64,000 bases of DNA from Zygnema cylindricum (Eukaryota; Streptophyta; Zygnematophyceae; Zygnematales; Zygnemataceae), in NCBI GenBank assembly GCA_037447655.1, contig JBBHKE010002397.1, positions 69,891 to 133,890 on the forward strand, written 5' to 3'. The translations under genes were made by a program, and so were the position numbers. The notes below the pieces were generated by a model that did no database searches, was not told where the DNA came from, and worked only from the letters and a program-made list of their open reading frames with translations. This document shows, piece by piece, positions 52,209 through 63,390 of the stretch (position 1 is its first letter; each line of letters starts with the position of its first letter).

Positions 52209-55056
52209 GCAAAAGACTACAAGAGAGGCAAGTTAACAATAACGTAACCAAACTCTCTCACCCTGATGAACCTCAAACTTATAATGAGGCAATGACTTGT
52301 CCTGAGAGAAACCGGTGGAAGATAGCCATTAATGAGGAGATGACCTTAATTATGGCGGCCAATACATGGGAATTGATGGATTATCCTCTCGACAGAAAGT
52401 TAATTGGGTGTAAGTGGGTATTTAAGCTGAAACTTAACTCGGATAACCCCATTGAGCGCTCGGTTAGTGGCGAAAGGATTTACGCAGAAAGAGGGAATTC
52501 ACTACGAGAGACTTTTGCTCTGGTCCTCAGGTTTCTTTTGGTTCGGATACTTCTCAGTATGGCGACAGTAGAAGACATGGAAGTGTAGCAGATGGACATC
52601 AAGACGGCCTTTCTACATGGAGAGTTAGAAGAGGAAATTTTTATGCGACATCGCGAAGGATTTGTGGAGCAAGGGGAGGAAAGCAAGGTATGTCGATTGA
52701 TCAAATCTTTGTATGGGCTGAAACAAGCGCCCCGACAATGGAACAAGAAGCTCGATGAGTTTCTTACAGGTTTGGGATACATTTAGATCAGCTCAAATCA
52801 CTCAATTTATTTGTTTGAAGTTGAGGAAGGAATTATTTTTATTGCAATTTCTGTTGATGATTTGCTTGTTTTAAGTTAATCTATGGATAAAATAAATAAG
52901 TTAAAAAATGATCTAAAAGAAAGATTTGAGATAAAGGATATGGGAGAAGCAAGGTATATTTTGGGAATTCAAGTAGAGAGAGACAAAGATAGAAAAATAA
53001 TAAGATTATTTCAAAAGGAGGCCATTGGAAACATGTTAGAAAAATTCCAAATGGACAAGGCTAATAGTTGTACCACTCCTATGGAATTAAATAATGGAAG
53101 TGAGGGGAGTTTGGAAGAGGGAGTTATAATCTTAGATGATGAGGTAGGCTCGGAAGAAAAAATATTTATGCACACCATCCCTTATAGACAAGTAGTGGGC
53201 AGCCTAATATATTTCATAAATTGTACACGTCTTGACATAGCCGCAGCTGTAGGAGTACTAAGTAGGAGTCTAAATGCTCCCAGTAAGAAAGATTGAAAGG
53301 CAGCTAAGTGAGTCCTTAGATATCTCATAGGGACTAGGGATCTATGGTTGCATTTGGGTGGGAACAATACTGACATCACCACTTAGAGTGATGCCAGCTA
53401 TGGGGATGCTCCTATGAGGAAATGCACATCTGAATATGTATTGTATGTTGGTGATGGGGATTGCCGCAGGAGCAGCAAGCAACAAAAAGTCATTTATCAG
53501 TCCACCATGGAGGCTGAGTACATGGCTTCTTGCTCTGCTGTAAAAGAATTAATGTGGGTCAAGTCTTTGCTTCGTGAGCTTGGTCATCTTAAGAGTGGTG
53601 TCCAAAAAGTGTTTTGTGATAATCAGGCAGCTATTGCCATTTCTACCAATCTTAAACATCACTTTAAAGCCAAACACATGGACATTAGACTTAGCTTTTT
53701 TAGGGAGGAAGTAGAAAACAAGATAATAAGTTTGGAGTATAAACCAGATAGTGAAATGGTAGCAGATATGATCACCAAACCTGTGTTGTTTTGAAATGTT
53801 AGTTTCGTGCGTACGCCACACTTTGTGCGCACGCGACGTTTTGTGCGTAGATTATTACCGGAAATAATGTGGTGGTATAAATGGAGGTTCCACTGAAATT
53901 GTAGATTGGGGGAGTAATTGAACGATTGGAATTAAAGGGACGTGAGGGAGTTATTGAGTGGCTTGGAATACATTTGTAAATGGACGGCGGATCGCGAAGC
54001 GATCCAATGTGAAATGTACGAAATGTTGAATATGTACCCCCGCCGGTACGGAGCGTCTTGTTTAGACAGGTGTACTTCATTTGCGACAGGCTCATTTATT
54101 GCAAAGGACGCATGTTCAGTACGGAAAATATTTTGAAGGTACGGTTTAATTTCGGCAAGTGGGTCATGGTACATTTGGAGGGCGGACGGCGTCCGCCGAT
54201 ATTTTCAAGGGATTGCAATTTTGATGACGTGGTATCAAGTGGACCATACGTATGTGATGTCGATTCACTACGTGGTTTCATCCACAAGTGAATAATCAAG
54301 TTGATACTCAATACGCGGATTTTATGGAAGCGTCGGTGTAAATATTTTGATTTAACATTGTTTTGTCTTTTTTTGCATTAATTATTAGTGTAGAATTATA
54401 TTTTCAGACATACCTCGAATTATTCAGGTATACTCACATTAATTTAAGTAGATGGTAAATTACGTACAGCTGGTATGCCTCCGTACATTTAGTGGTAGGC
54501 CTGAGTGTATATATTGTAGAACTTAGTCATTTCAAAACATAGGAACTTTCTTTACCAAAAACTGTTTATGATCATTTTTGGTAATTTTGTCTGAGTATTG
54601 CTCTCAAATCTGATGTCAGAATTATCTGAAATTCTGTATGTGTGTTCCTCTTTATATTTTTAATATTGTCCAAGATTTACAGGCCTATTGTGTTCCTGGT
54701 TTGTGTTTTACTTCATTGTGAAGTTAGTCTGTTTTATCTGAGTTCTGGCAGACTGTTTTTCTGCAACTTTGACTAGATGATGTGATCACTCTGTTTATTA
54801 TTTTTGTCTGAAATTTTTTTAGGTTATTCTATAGCCTAGATAATATCTGTTGATGTAGTTTCAGCTTGTTTTGTTAATTCTATTGAATTCTGTGTGTATC
54901 CAAAGTAGGCTGTTTTTGGGGTAGTTTGTGGTGCTTCCGAGGGTGAATCCATGGCTAGAAATGGCTATGGACAACAACCTGTGCCTTCCCCTAAACTAAT
55001 TTTCTGCCGGGAGAAGTGTGGTCTTAAAATAGCGAGTGACTAGAAAATAAGGGGAG
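52209..55056 (+). pseudogene. Second copy of B7 RT/RNase H, with the C solo LTR inside
   Basis: Near-perfect copy of 41008-43854. The same TAG, TAA and TGA interruptions, the SVDD change and the C solo LTR (53784-54976 with its ACCTG duplications) are all present. I see a single extra C at about 54036. Since both copies share dead-gene mutations, the duplication is younger than the decay. Confidence 0.92.
53784..54976 (+). repeat. Family C solo LTR, second copy
   Basis: Copy of 42583-43774 within the duplicated block, with one base inserted (a run of five C instead of four). Confidence 0.92.
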
Positions 55057-56107
55057 TGTAGAAATTAAAGGTTATTTTAGTATTTTCTAGGTTTGTAAAA
55101 TGCAGAAAAGAAGCAGAGGCAGTCTGACTCTAACTCCTCTCTCCAACTTCCACACTTGTCGCAGTCACTCAAGGTTGGAGAGGAAGCTTGAGCCATGGCT
55201 GCCCATGCTGACCAAAGTGAGAAAGGTAGTAATTTGGTAGGTTTACCAAAAGCAACTTGACGGACCCAGGATTGGATTTGATCTTAGTACCTGCCGTCCG
55301 TCAAGTCAAGCAGTAGCCGGTAGCTTTATCCTATTAGTCTAGGATCAGAAATGAGGTATATTGGGTTTCAAAAATATTTATAGACGTAAACGTTAAAGAT
55401 TTTATTTAACGGCGCGAACAATCTTTCGACATAGATACAATTTTTGTAAACGTACGGTGTACGGTAATCCACGAAACTAATACCGCGTATTTGTTTCAAC
55501 GACGAAAAAAATACCACGCATTTATTTTTGACAGCTAGAATTAAAAGTCGATCTAGATCAAAATGTCGAGATAGATGTCAAGATCCCGCAATGGGCGCTT
55601 TGGCGGTTTTCGGTCATCGCCGCGTCAATTGACACGTGGCACAATCACATTGGCTTGCGGCATCTCCGAAAAATATGGGAGCGAATCCGGATAAGGCAGG
55701 CGTCGACATTTTGGCCATGCCGTGAGATGGTCGTACAAAAAGTACATTGGCACTTGTACTTTTCTGTACAACACAATAATCTGATTGGTGTCGTACTCTA
55801 GTAATATAGGGTTTACAGAGGGTTTTAGGACTTATAAAATCTGGTAGGTAGACCCCCCTCTTCCAAAGAGCTCTTGTACAAAAGGTCAACTTTGACCCTT
55901 CATAACTTACTGCTCGAGTAACAAATTCAAAGATTTTTTTTGCTATCTACTCAAGGGAGTCTTCTCTTCACAAGGGTGAAGTTTGTTAGAGTTTTTTATC
56001 TGTCAGGGTGACAATTATTCTTTTGAAAACTCTAAGGGTTCAAGGTTATCGTAGGAGCTTCTAGTGAGCTGCCTACTCTGAGGGCCAATGGAGGTCTAAG
56101 AGTTGCA
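55057..56107 (+). repeat. Chimeric family B LTR
   Basis: 1051 bp. The first ~110 bp match the B7 3' LTR (43855-43967). From about 55149 on it appears identical to the B9 5' LTR (61330-62288). The switch lies within a 21-bp stretch common to both. It is followed by a primer site at 56108-56122. Confidence 0.88.
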
Positions 56108-56189
56108 GGTTATGGGCCCACCCTCTAGGGTAACCATATTTAATGGAACTGGCTTCATATATTGGGAAAGTATGATGACAGAGGCTCTA
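56108..56189 (+). pseudogene. Primer site and first codons of a B9-like gag
   Basis: GGTTATGGGCCCACC, then MGPPSRVTIFNGTGFIYWE up to MMTEAL and a stop, the same as 62289-62370. It then jumps to family C sequence at a shared TAAG. Confidence 0.85.
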
Positions 56190-57285
56190 TAAGCAACTAT
56201 TACCGTACAATCATCATTACTCAGAATCTATACTAGTCATATTATCCGCAGCTGTGTCAGTAGCGTTGTCCGTAGGGATCATATAAAAATAACCGCAACT
56301 GTGTTGTCTTATCCGCGCCATAGCTGCTCCGTACCGGCGGCGCATATTTATCCAAAGTAACCACAGCTGCGTTGTCATGTTTGTGTCGCTGTTGGGCCGT
56401 ATCGGCAACGCCTATTTCAACATTTCGATTATTGTACATCGGATCGCTTCGCGATCCGCCGTCCATTTCTCAATGCCTGTTCAGCCACTCAATGAGTCCA
56501 TTAATTCAATTTAGCCACTCAATGAGTCCATTAATTCAATTTTGGTATACTGTAATTTCGCTCCCCCAACCCATGTATCAATTCAAACCTCCATATTAAA
56601 TGCAATTAGTAATTACTCAAAAACTGTCACGTTCGCACGAAACTAACTTTTCAAAACAACACTTCCCCAAAAGTTTAGTTTTTTGCACCCGAAAAATATG
56701 CAGCGTGTATTGGTATGCTGCTATGCTGCGCTAGTTCGACATCGCAGCCAAATTTGGATATGAATACAGCGTGTATTGCTATACTGCCATGCTGCGCTAC
56801 TTTGACATCGCAGCCCAGATTGAATATGAAATGCAACGTGCAATACTATGTTGCCATGTTGTGCTACTTTTCCCTTATCTTCCTTTTTACAACCTCATCT
56901 ACTAAGAACTAAAGCTTTCAAATTCAACACTTCGTTAAAGCTTTAGACTCAGTACTCCACTCTGTCTGCAAATCTTTCTACTCTAATGGAGGTACATGCA
57001 GAAGCAAAGATGTAAAAATATTTAGAGATTGAAGAATCTCTTTCACAACTACCACTACTCATCATGCAAAGACTTAGCAAAAATAACACATCACCACTGC
57101 TTCTCCTGCCTGCTACCATTTCCCAACCTCCGCCTTCTTGAAAATTTTGTCTTGTACCAACTCCCCCTATGCCATAAACGCCAAACTCTTCTTCATTAAT
57201 GCTATAACATTTCTCCAGTAAATCTGAATTCCTAGTCGTATTTGTCACTTAACCATGTTATCTTAATTTGTCGAAAATCTGTCTC

Positions 57286-58244
57286 CTACACACTTTTATC
57301 AAACAGTTGCTGCACATTCTCGCTTGTTATATACTTCCACGCCTTCCCCTTCCTTTGATATATGTTATTAACGCTGTTGCACAAAATTTCGTTAAAATTT
57401 CTTGAAAGGTCGTTCAAATCTCCCCATTTTTCTATCACACATTTTCTCAACGTTGCCGATTGCGTTCTTCGGTGTGAGCGATTTTGTAACATTTTTCTTC
57501 TCCAAGTGTCTTTCCTTTTTTTCTTATGACTTCTTGATCTGTTCATAGACTTTGTAATTTTTCCATGGTTTCCCTTCCCATTACCTCTATAAAGTGTAAT
57601 TTTTCTCACTAATTTTTGGTCTTTTTCCATAGATCTGCCACTTCTCTTAACTGTATTTATTTTTAATATATTCATTCTGATCCTTTTTTTCAGTTAGCTG
57701 CTCTTTCCTCTTCCTCGTATTCTTTCCTATTTTCCATATTCCTTCAAATTTATGACTTTTTCCGCTCTCATGAACTTTTTTCCTTAGCCTCATTTTCTTA
57801 ACAGTTTTTGTCGGTTTTTCCTTCAGTCGGTTTTTCCTTGAGATCAATAATTTTTAATCCCACAGTATTTTCCACTTCTGATGTTAATTCCCCATTTTGT
57901 GACAGTTCACTGTTATCTATCTCATCATCTTCTTTTCCCCTTTCTCTAAGTTCTGTTTTCATTTTAGTGTTCTCTTTTTCTAAAGAATATTCTTCAATCA
58001 ATTTTAAGTTTACTTTTTTAACTCCCCTTACTTCAGGAATCTCTTCTCCCTCTATGTCATTCTCACACACCATTTTATTACAAGAAGTCACACAAACCGA
58101 GTCTTTTTCACACTCTTGTTTTTCCTCACTGTTTTCGGTGATAATAATTCTTCGAGTTTCTTCCGCTTCCATATGCCTTTCACTTCCTTCGATTTCTCTT
58201 ATTGTAGTTGCCTCTTCCTTTAGTAAGTTTGTGTCACTCACCAA
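57286..58244 (-). CDS. C2 acidic and basic reading frames
   Basis: Same three overlapping frames as in C1 (acidic 57798-58244, middle 57647-57847, basic 57286-57675), with the 16-bp duplication at 57810-57841 and the KKKRK cluster. Because the C1 and C2 blocks are recent copies, their identity is not evidence of selection. Confidence 0.5.
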
Positions 58245-58278
58245 TCTGTCATAAGAAATATTGTCATTTACCGGATCC

Positions 58279-59194
58279 TTTTTTGTCTCCTCTTTCTCCT
58301 CATTCCGAACAACACAGAAGGTCGATAAATAAATAATTTGTCAACACACGGTGCATGCCTTTTGTCATCTGTCGAGTCTTGTCTCTCACTTACGAAAGCA
58401 CTTGATTCCCTTCTTGTTGGGGGTTGGATTAGGTTGTTTTCCCATCCATCTTTGAAATTCCCTGTAACACATGCACTTTTATACGATAGACATATCTTGA
58501 AGGTATGTCCGAAATCATTACAATAAAAACAATTCTTAGGGTGATCTCCAAACTCACTATTACCTTTACTTTTCTGAAACTAAGACTTAGATTCCTTTAT
58601 ATTCCTTTCACTTGATAAAACCTTTTTATTAGCTTCTTCATCTAGAACAACTCGTCTAGCTATAGTTAAACTCCAATCCTTTTTTTCAATTAAAGTCTAT
58701 CGATCTAGTGCACTCTTATATTCTTTAGATAGACTTCTCATTAACATGATAGCTTGTTGAGCATCTGTAAAGTTTTCTCCTGCCAAGTCATTTTACGCAA
58801 ATAATACTTGTAAGTCAATATACTGTTTCTCCATACTACCTCCTACATACTTGAGTTCAACTATTTTGGTAACACTGCTAAGCCAATGATATAAAGACGT
58901 CTTTGCATACATACATTCTAAGCACTTCCAAAATTTAGCTGCAATTTTTAAACTTAGGCATGACATTACCAAATCCTCAGTCAAAGAGTTCTTGATAACC
59001 CTTAGACACTCATGATTTTTCCTTTTCCATCCATTTGATGTTTCGTTCAAGGTACCGTCCACCACATCCATTAGCTCCTTCATCTTGAAGTAGCTCTCGA
59101 GCGCACACTTCCAGTAGTGATATTTTGATCCATCAAATATAGGTAGCCATGGGTGTGGGCCCATAACCTGTTGTCCATAGCCTATTTCAGCCAT
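58279..59194 (-). pseudogene. C2 gag, start inside the LTR
   Basis: The start at 59192-59194 gives the same MAEIGYGQQVMGPHPW N-terminus and the same frameshifts as C1. The primer site is at 59153-59168. Confidence 0.8.
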
Positions 59195-60281
59195 AGATTA
59201 CCTTCGGAAGTACCACAGACTACCCTTCAAACAGTATTGTTTTAAACAACACAGATTACTCCACAATAAATAAAATCACCTCAAACTACACAATATGCAG
59301 TAAAGTATAGACATTGTAAGCTCCCAAAGTTAGAGCCAAATACACTAAGGAATCAAGAAGATATAAGCTTCAGAGTTTCACAAAAATAGCTGACAGCTTC
59401 ACAAACTAACCACTTAGACCTCACACAGAATCTTCCACAGATAACAGAATAAAATGAAACTGCAAAAAAATATAAATTCTATATTATAGAATAACTTCAC
59501 AAAGTTTCATATGAAAGCACCAAATAAGGTGATCACACCAACAGGTCAAAGATGCAAAAAACAGTTTGCCATTGCTTTAATAAACTTGACAGTGATGATC
59601 AAAATATTCTAAGTCCTACAAGTTACACTCAGAGATTTCACTACTGAATGTACGAAGGTATACCAGCCTTACGGTATCTACATGAGTATACCCAAATAAT
59701 TTGAGGTATGTCAGATTGAGCAAATCTACACTAATAAACTAATTAGCAAAAAGACAAACCTTTGTTGAACAGAATATTTACACCGACATCTTTGCAACTT
59801 TCGTACGTCAAACAAAACAAGCTACCACTAAGCTACCACTAAGCAACTATTACCGTACAATCATCATTACTCAGAATCTATACTAGTCATATTATCCACA
59901 GTTGCGTCAGTTGCGTTGTCCGTACGGATCATATGAAAATAACCGCAACTGTTTTGTCTTATTTGCGCCGCAGCTGCTCCGTACCGGTAGCGCATATTTA
60001 TCCAAAGTGACCACAACGGCGTTGTCTTGTCTGTGTCGCAGCTGCAATGTACCGGCGGCGCCTATTTCAACATTTCGATTATTGTACATCGGATCGCTAC
60101 GCGATCCGCCATCCATTTCTCAATGCTTGTTCAGCCACTCAATGAGTCCCTTAATTCAATTTAGGTATATCCGTACGTGCGCTCCCCCAAACCACGAATC
60201 AATTCAAACCTCCATATTAAATGCAATTAGTAATTACTCAAATATGTCACGTTCGCACGAAATTGACTTTTTAAAACAACA

Positions 60282-60820
60282 GTATGATGTTGCCACGTGT
60301 CATCCGGAGTGGCCGCGTCCGAAAACTGATAAAATGTCCTTTCCGCGATGCCGAAGCTTACCACGACCGTATGATTAGATCAAATTTTAAAATAAGTTGT
60401 TAAAATAAATGTTTAGAACATTTATTTCATGCGGTACTATATTACATAACAAGTTCAATGTTTTACCATACATTTTATTAGTAAACAAAATATCCTACGT
60501 GTTTATATTTAAATATATACCAAACACTATATACTTTAGCATTGGTCCTAGACTTAACGGTCAAAGCAAACGGCTATGAGTGATTTGACAGACAATAGGT
60601 ACCAGGATCAATTCCTTGGTCTGTCAAATCATTTTTTGATAAATCTACCAAGTCTAATCCTTGTCTCTTTAGAGGGCCTAAGCAGCAATGGCTCTAGCTC
60701 CCTATCCAGCCCTCGATGACTACAATAAGTGTGAGGGATTGGAGAAGGGAGTTTAGAGACACACTGCCTCTGCTCCTTTTCTATCATAACATAGACCTAG
60801 AAAATACATCAATTTCAACA
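60282..60820 (-). repeat. B6 3' LTR fragment
   Basis: First half of a family B LTR (minus-strand start TGTTGAAATTGATG at 60820). It contains the best copy of the tRNA-like hairpin (60582-60630) and a palindrome at 60398-60426. The remainder is displaced by C2. Confidence 0.85.
60582..60630. other. tRNA-like hairpin H1, best copy
   Basis: GATTTGACAGAC pairs perfectly with GTCTGTCAAATC (12 bp), with an inner CCAGG/(C)CTTGG stem around ATCAATT. Box B-like GGATCAATTCC lies in the inner stem. Compare 37085-37131, where the stem is TCTTGACGGAC/GTCCGTCAAGA. Confidence 0.7.
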
Positions 60821-61226
60821 CCCTTTGTTTTCTAGTCAAAAAAAAAAAAACAAGAATAAACTTTTTTTTTCCTTTTCCTTTTTCTTTTTCTTCTTTCTTT
60901 TCTTCTCATAACATTGTAAATGATTACCCTCAGTTTTAAAGAAGTGTATTAGATGAGCCGAAATAAACAATGCATCCTGTTGATTACACATTTTACTTTG
61001 CATGCCACTTTTCATAAATCCGAGCAAAGATTTTATCCACCTCATCTCTTTTTCATCCAAACAAAATCCACTTTCCTTTTTGCAGTTCCAACAGTCAGCC
61101 CTAGCCCCAGTCTGTAACAAATACCAAGATGATAACCTTTTTACAAACACATTTTAATAAGCGACATTATACCAAGTAGTGATGTCAAATCCATCCTCTC
61201 CCAAAATTTCCCAAAAACCACTAGTC
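60821..61226 (-). pseudogene. B6 (Bn) deleted pol tail
   Basis: Purine tract side, then MRWIKSLLGFMKSGMQSKMC and upstream RNase H residues, as in B5. It is cut by the B9 LTR (possible duplication TAGTC at 61222-61226). Confidence 0.8.
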
Positions 61227-62288
61227 TGTATAAACTAAAAGTTTTATATGTATTTTCTAGGTTTAAATATGTAAAGATAAATAGCAGAAAAGAAGCAGAG
61301 GTAATCTCCCTCTAACTCCTCTCGGCACTCCCACACTTGTCGCAGTCACTCAAGGTTGGAGAGGAAGCTTGAGCCATGGCTGCCCATGCTGACCAAAGTG
61401 AGAAAGGTAGTAATTTGGTAGGTTTACCAAAAGCAACTTGACGGACCCAGGATTGGATTTGATCTTAGTACCTGCCGTCCGTCAAGTCAAGCAGTAGCCG
61501 GTAGCTTTATCCTATTAGTCTAGGATCAGAAATGAGGTATATTGGGTTTCAAAAATATTTATAGACGTAAACGTTAAAGATTTTATTTAACGGCGCGAAC
61601 AATCTTTCGACATAGATACAATTTTTGTAAACGTACGGTGTACGGTAATCCACGAAACTAATACCGCGTATTTGTTTCAACGACGAAAAAAATACCACGC
61701 ATTTATTTTTGACAGCTAGAATTAAAAGTCGATCTAGATCAAAATGTCGAGATAGATGTCAAGATCCCGCAATGGGCGCTTTGGCGGTTTTCGGTCATCG
61801 CCGCGTCAATTGACACGTGGCACAATCACATTGGCTTGCGGCATCTCCGAAAAATATGGGAGCGAATCCGGATAAGGCAGGCGTCGACATTTTGGCCATG
61901 CCGTGAGATGGTCGTACAAAAAGTACATTGGCACTTGTACTTTTCTGTACAACACAATAATCTGATTGGTGTCGTACTCTAGTAATATAGGGTTTACAGA
62001 GGGTTTTAGGACTTATAAAATCTGGTAGGTAGACCCCCCTCTTCCAAAGAGCTCTTGTACAAAAGGTCAACTTTGACCCTTCATAACTTACTGCTCGAGT
62101 AACAAATTCAAAGATTTTTTTTGCTATCTACTCAAGGGAGTCTTCTCTTCACAAGGGTGAAGTTTGTTAGAGTTTTTTATCTGTCAGGGTGACAATTATT
62201 CTTTTGAAAACTCTAAGGGTTCAAGGTTATCGTAGGAGCTTCTAGTGAGCTGCCTACTCTGAGGGCCAATGGAGGTCTAAGAGTTGCA
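61227..62288 (+). repeat. B9 5' LTR
   Basis: Shows all family B modules: tRNA-like hairpin about 61438-61485, palindrome about 61665-61702, G-box (GACACGTGGCA at about 61811), GTAC palindrome about 61912-61951. Confidence 0.9.
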
Positions 62289-63390
62289 GGTTATGGGCCC
62301 ACCCTCTAGGGTAACCATATTTAATGGAACTGGCTTCATATATTGGGAAAGTATGATGACAGAGGCTCTATAAGAAAAGAGGTTTTGGGGGATAGTTAGT
62401 GGACAAGTGAGGCGTCAATCCAGTTTAACCACTCCTCCAAGGTTTGGGGAAAGCAAGCTTACCAGAAAAGCAGATCCTGCTCAACCGGAGGATACGGAGG
62501 ACGGGGAGAGCATTGTGATGGACAAATGGAAAGATAACAAAACAGTTACACCGATAGGAACACCTATCGCAACGGATTCAACTTTCATGTCACATATTCT
62601 GAGGAATTATGAGAATGATGTTGATACTTCGGACCACAACAATATGGCGGCAAAACACTTGATTCTCCGCCATCTTATTCAAAGACCTGCACGTGGAAAG
62701 GGCATCCGATCTGTGGATTGCCCTCATAGAGATGTAGCGGATTGGTACTATTCACCAGCAGCAATTGGTTGTTCAAAAGATTGATGCATATGCATACAAA
62801 AGGGGGAAAATGAACCCTTTTCATGGAGCTAGAGAGTGCTCGTCAGGTAAAAACAAAAAAGATGAAGGTGAACTGCATGCTCATAAAGTTACCCGATGAC
62901 TATGAAAACTTAGTCAACCTTGTGCAAGATTTGCCAGATTCCAGGTGGATCTATAATAATGTGGTAGGGATGATTCTCGTTCAAGAGAATACAATTGAGA
63001 TCCGAAAAGGAGGGAAGAGTGGAAAAGCTTTTGCAACATGAACTGATTGGAGGAGCAAGGATCCTAACAAGTCAGTAGAAAACTATAGAGGAGGAGGAAA
63101 AAAAACTCAGTCCGATGAATGAGGACCGAGGGTCTCAAATGGGTTGAGTCACTTTTGCAAAAAACAAGGACACTATATGGTAGAGTGTACTAAGCGAACC
63201 GAGCTTCAGGTAAAGGAGGGGCAGACCGGTGGCTCCTCGAGAGGAAAGAAAAAGGCCCTTGTGACAGAGGTATATGGGGCGCAATTATATGACGATGACG
63301 ATGAATACCTATTGGATGAGGAGTTAGAGGCAAATAACGAGGTCGAAATACACGAAAGAAGAAATGTGCTTTCGGTGAATTGAAAGGTGA
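62289..63390 (+). pseudogene. B9 gag
   Basis: Start at the primer-site ATG (62293): MGPPSRVTIFNGTGFIYWE. The frame 62407-62784 reads RRQSSLTTPPRFGESKLTRK and NNMAAKHLILRHLIQRPARG. The gag core continues at 62823-63041 (LIKLPDDYENLVNLVQDLP, VVGMILVQENTIEIRKGG). The zinc knuckle reads HFCKKQGHYMVEC with its first Cys replaced (SHFC). An acidic stretch (DDDDEYLLDEELEANNE) ends gag. At least three frameshifts or stops. Confidence 0.88.

Larger units (their letters stand above)
56190..60281 (-). mobile_element. Family C non-autonomous LTR element C2
   Basis: Second copy of C1: 3' LTR part 56190-56661, internal 56662-59168, 5' LTR 59169-60281. It appears identical to C1 from 56190 to about 59682, then lacks 18 bp. 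Past about 59894 it is more like the 3' LTR variant than the C1 5' LTR. All C1 frames recur (gag 58793-59194, acidic 57798-58244, middle 57647-57847, basic 57286-57675, last 56949-57248). It was inserted into a family B LTR at 60282. Confidence 0.85.
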
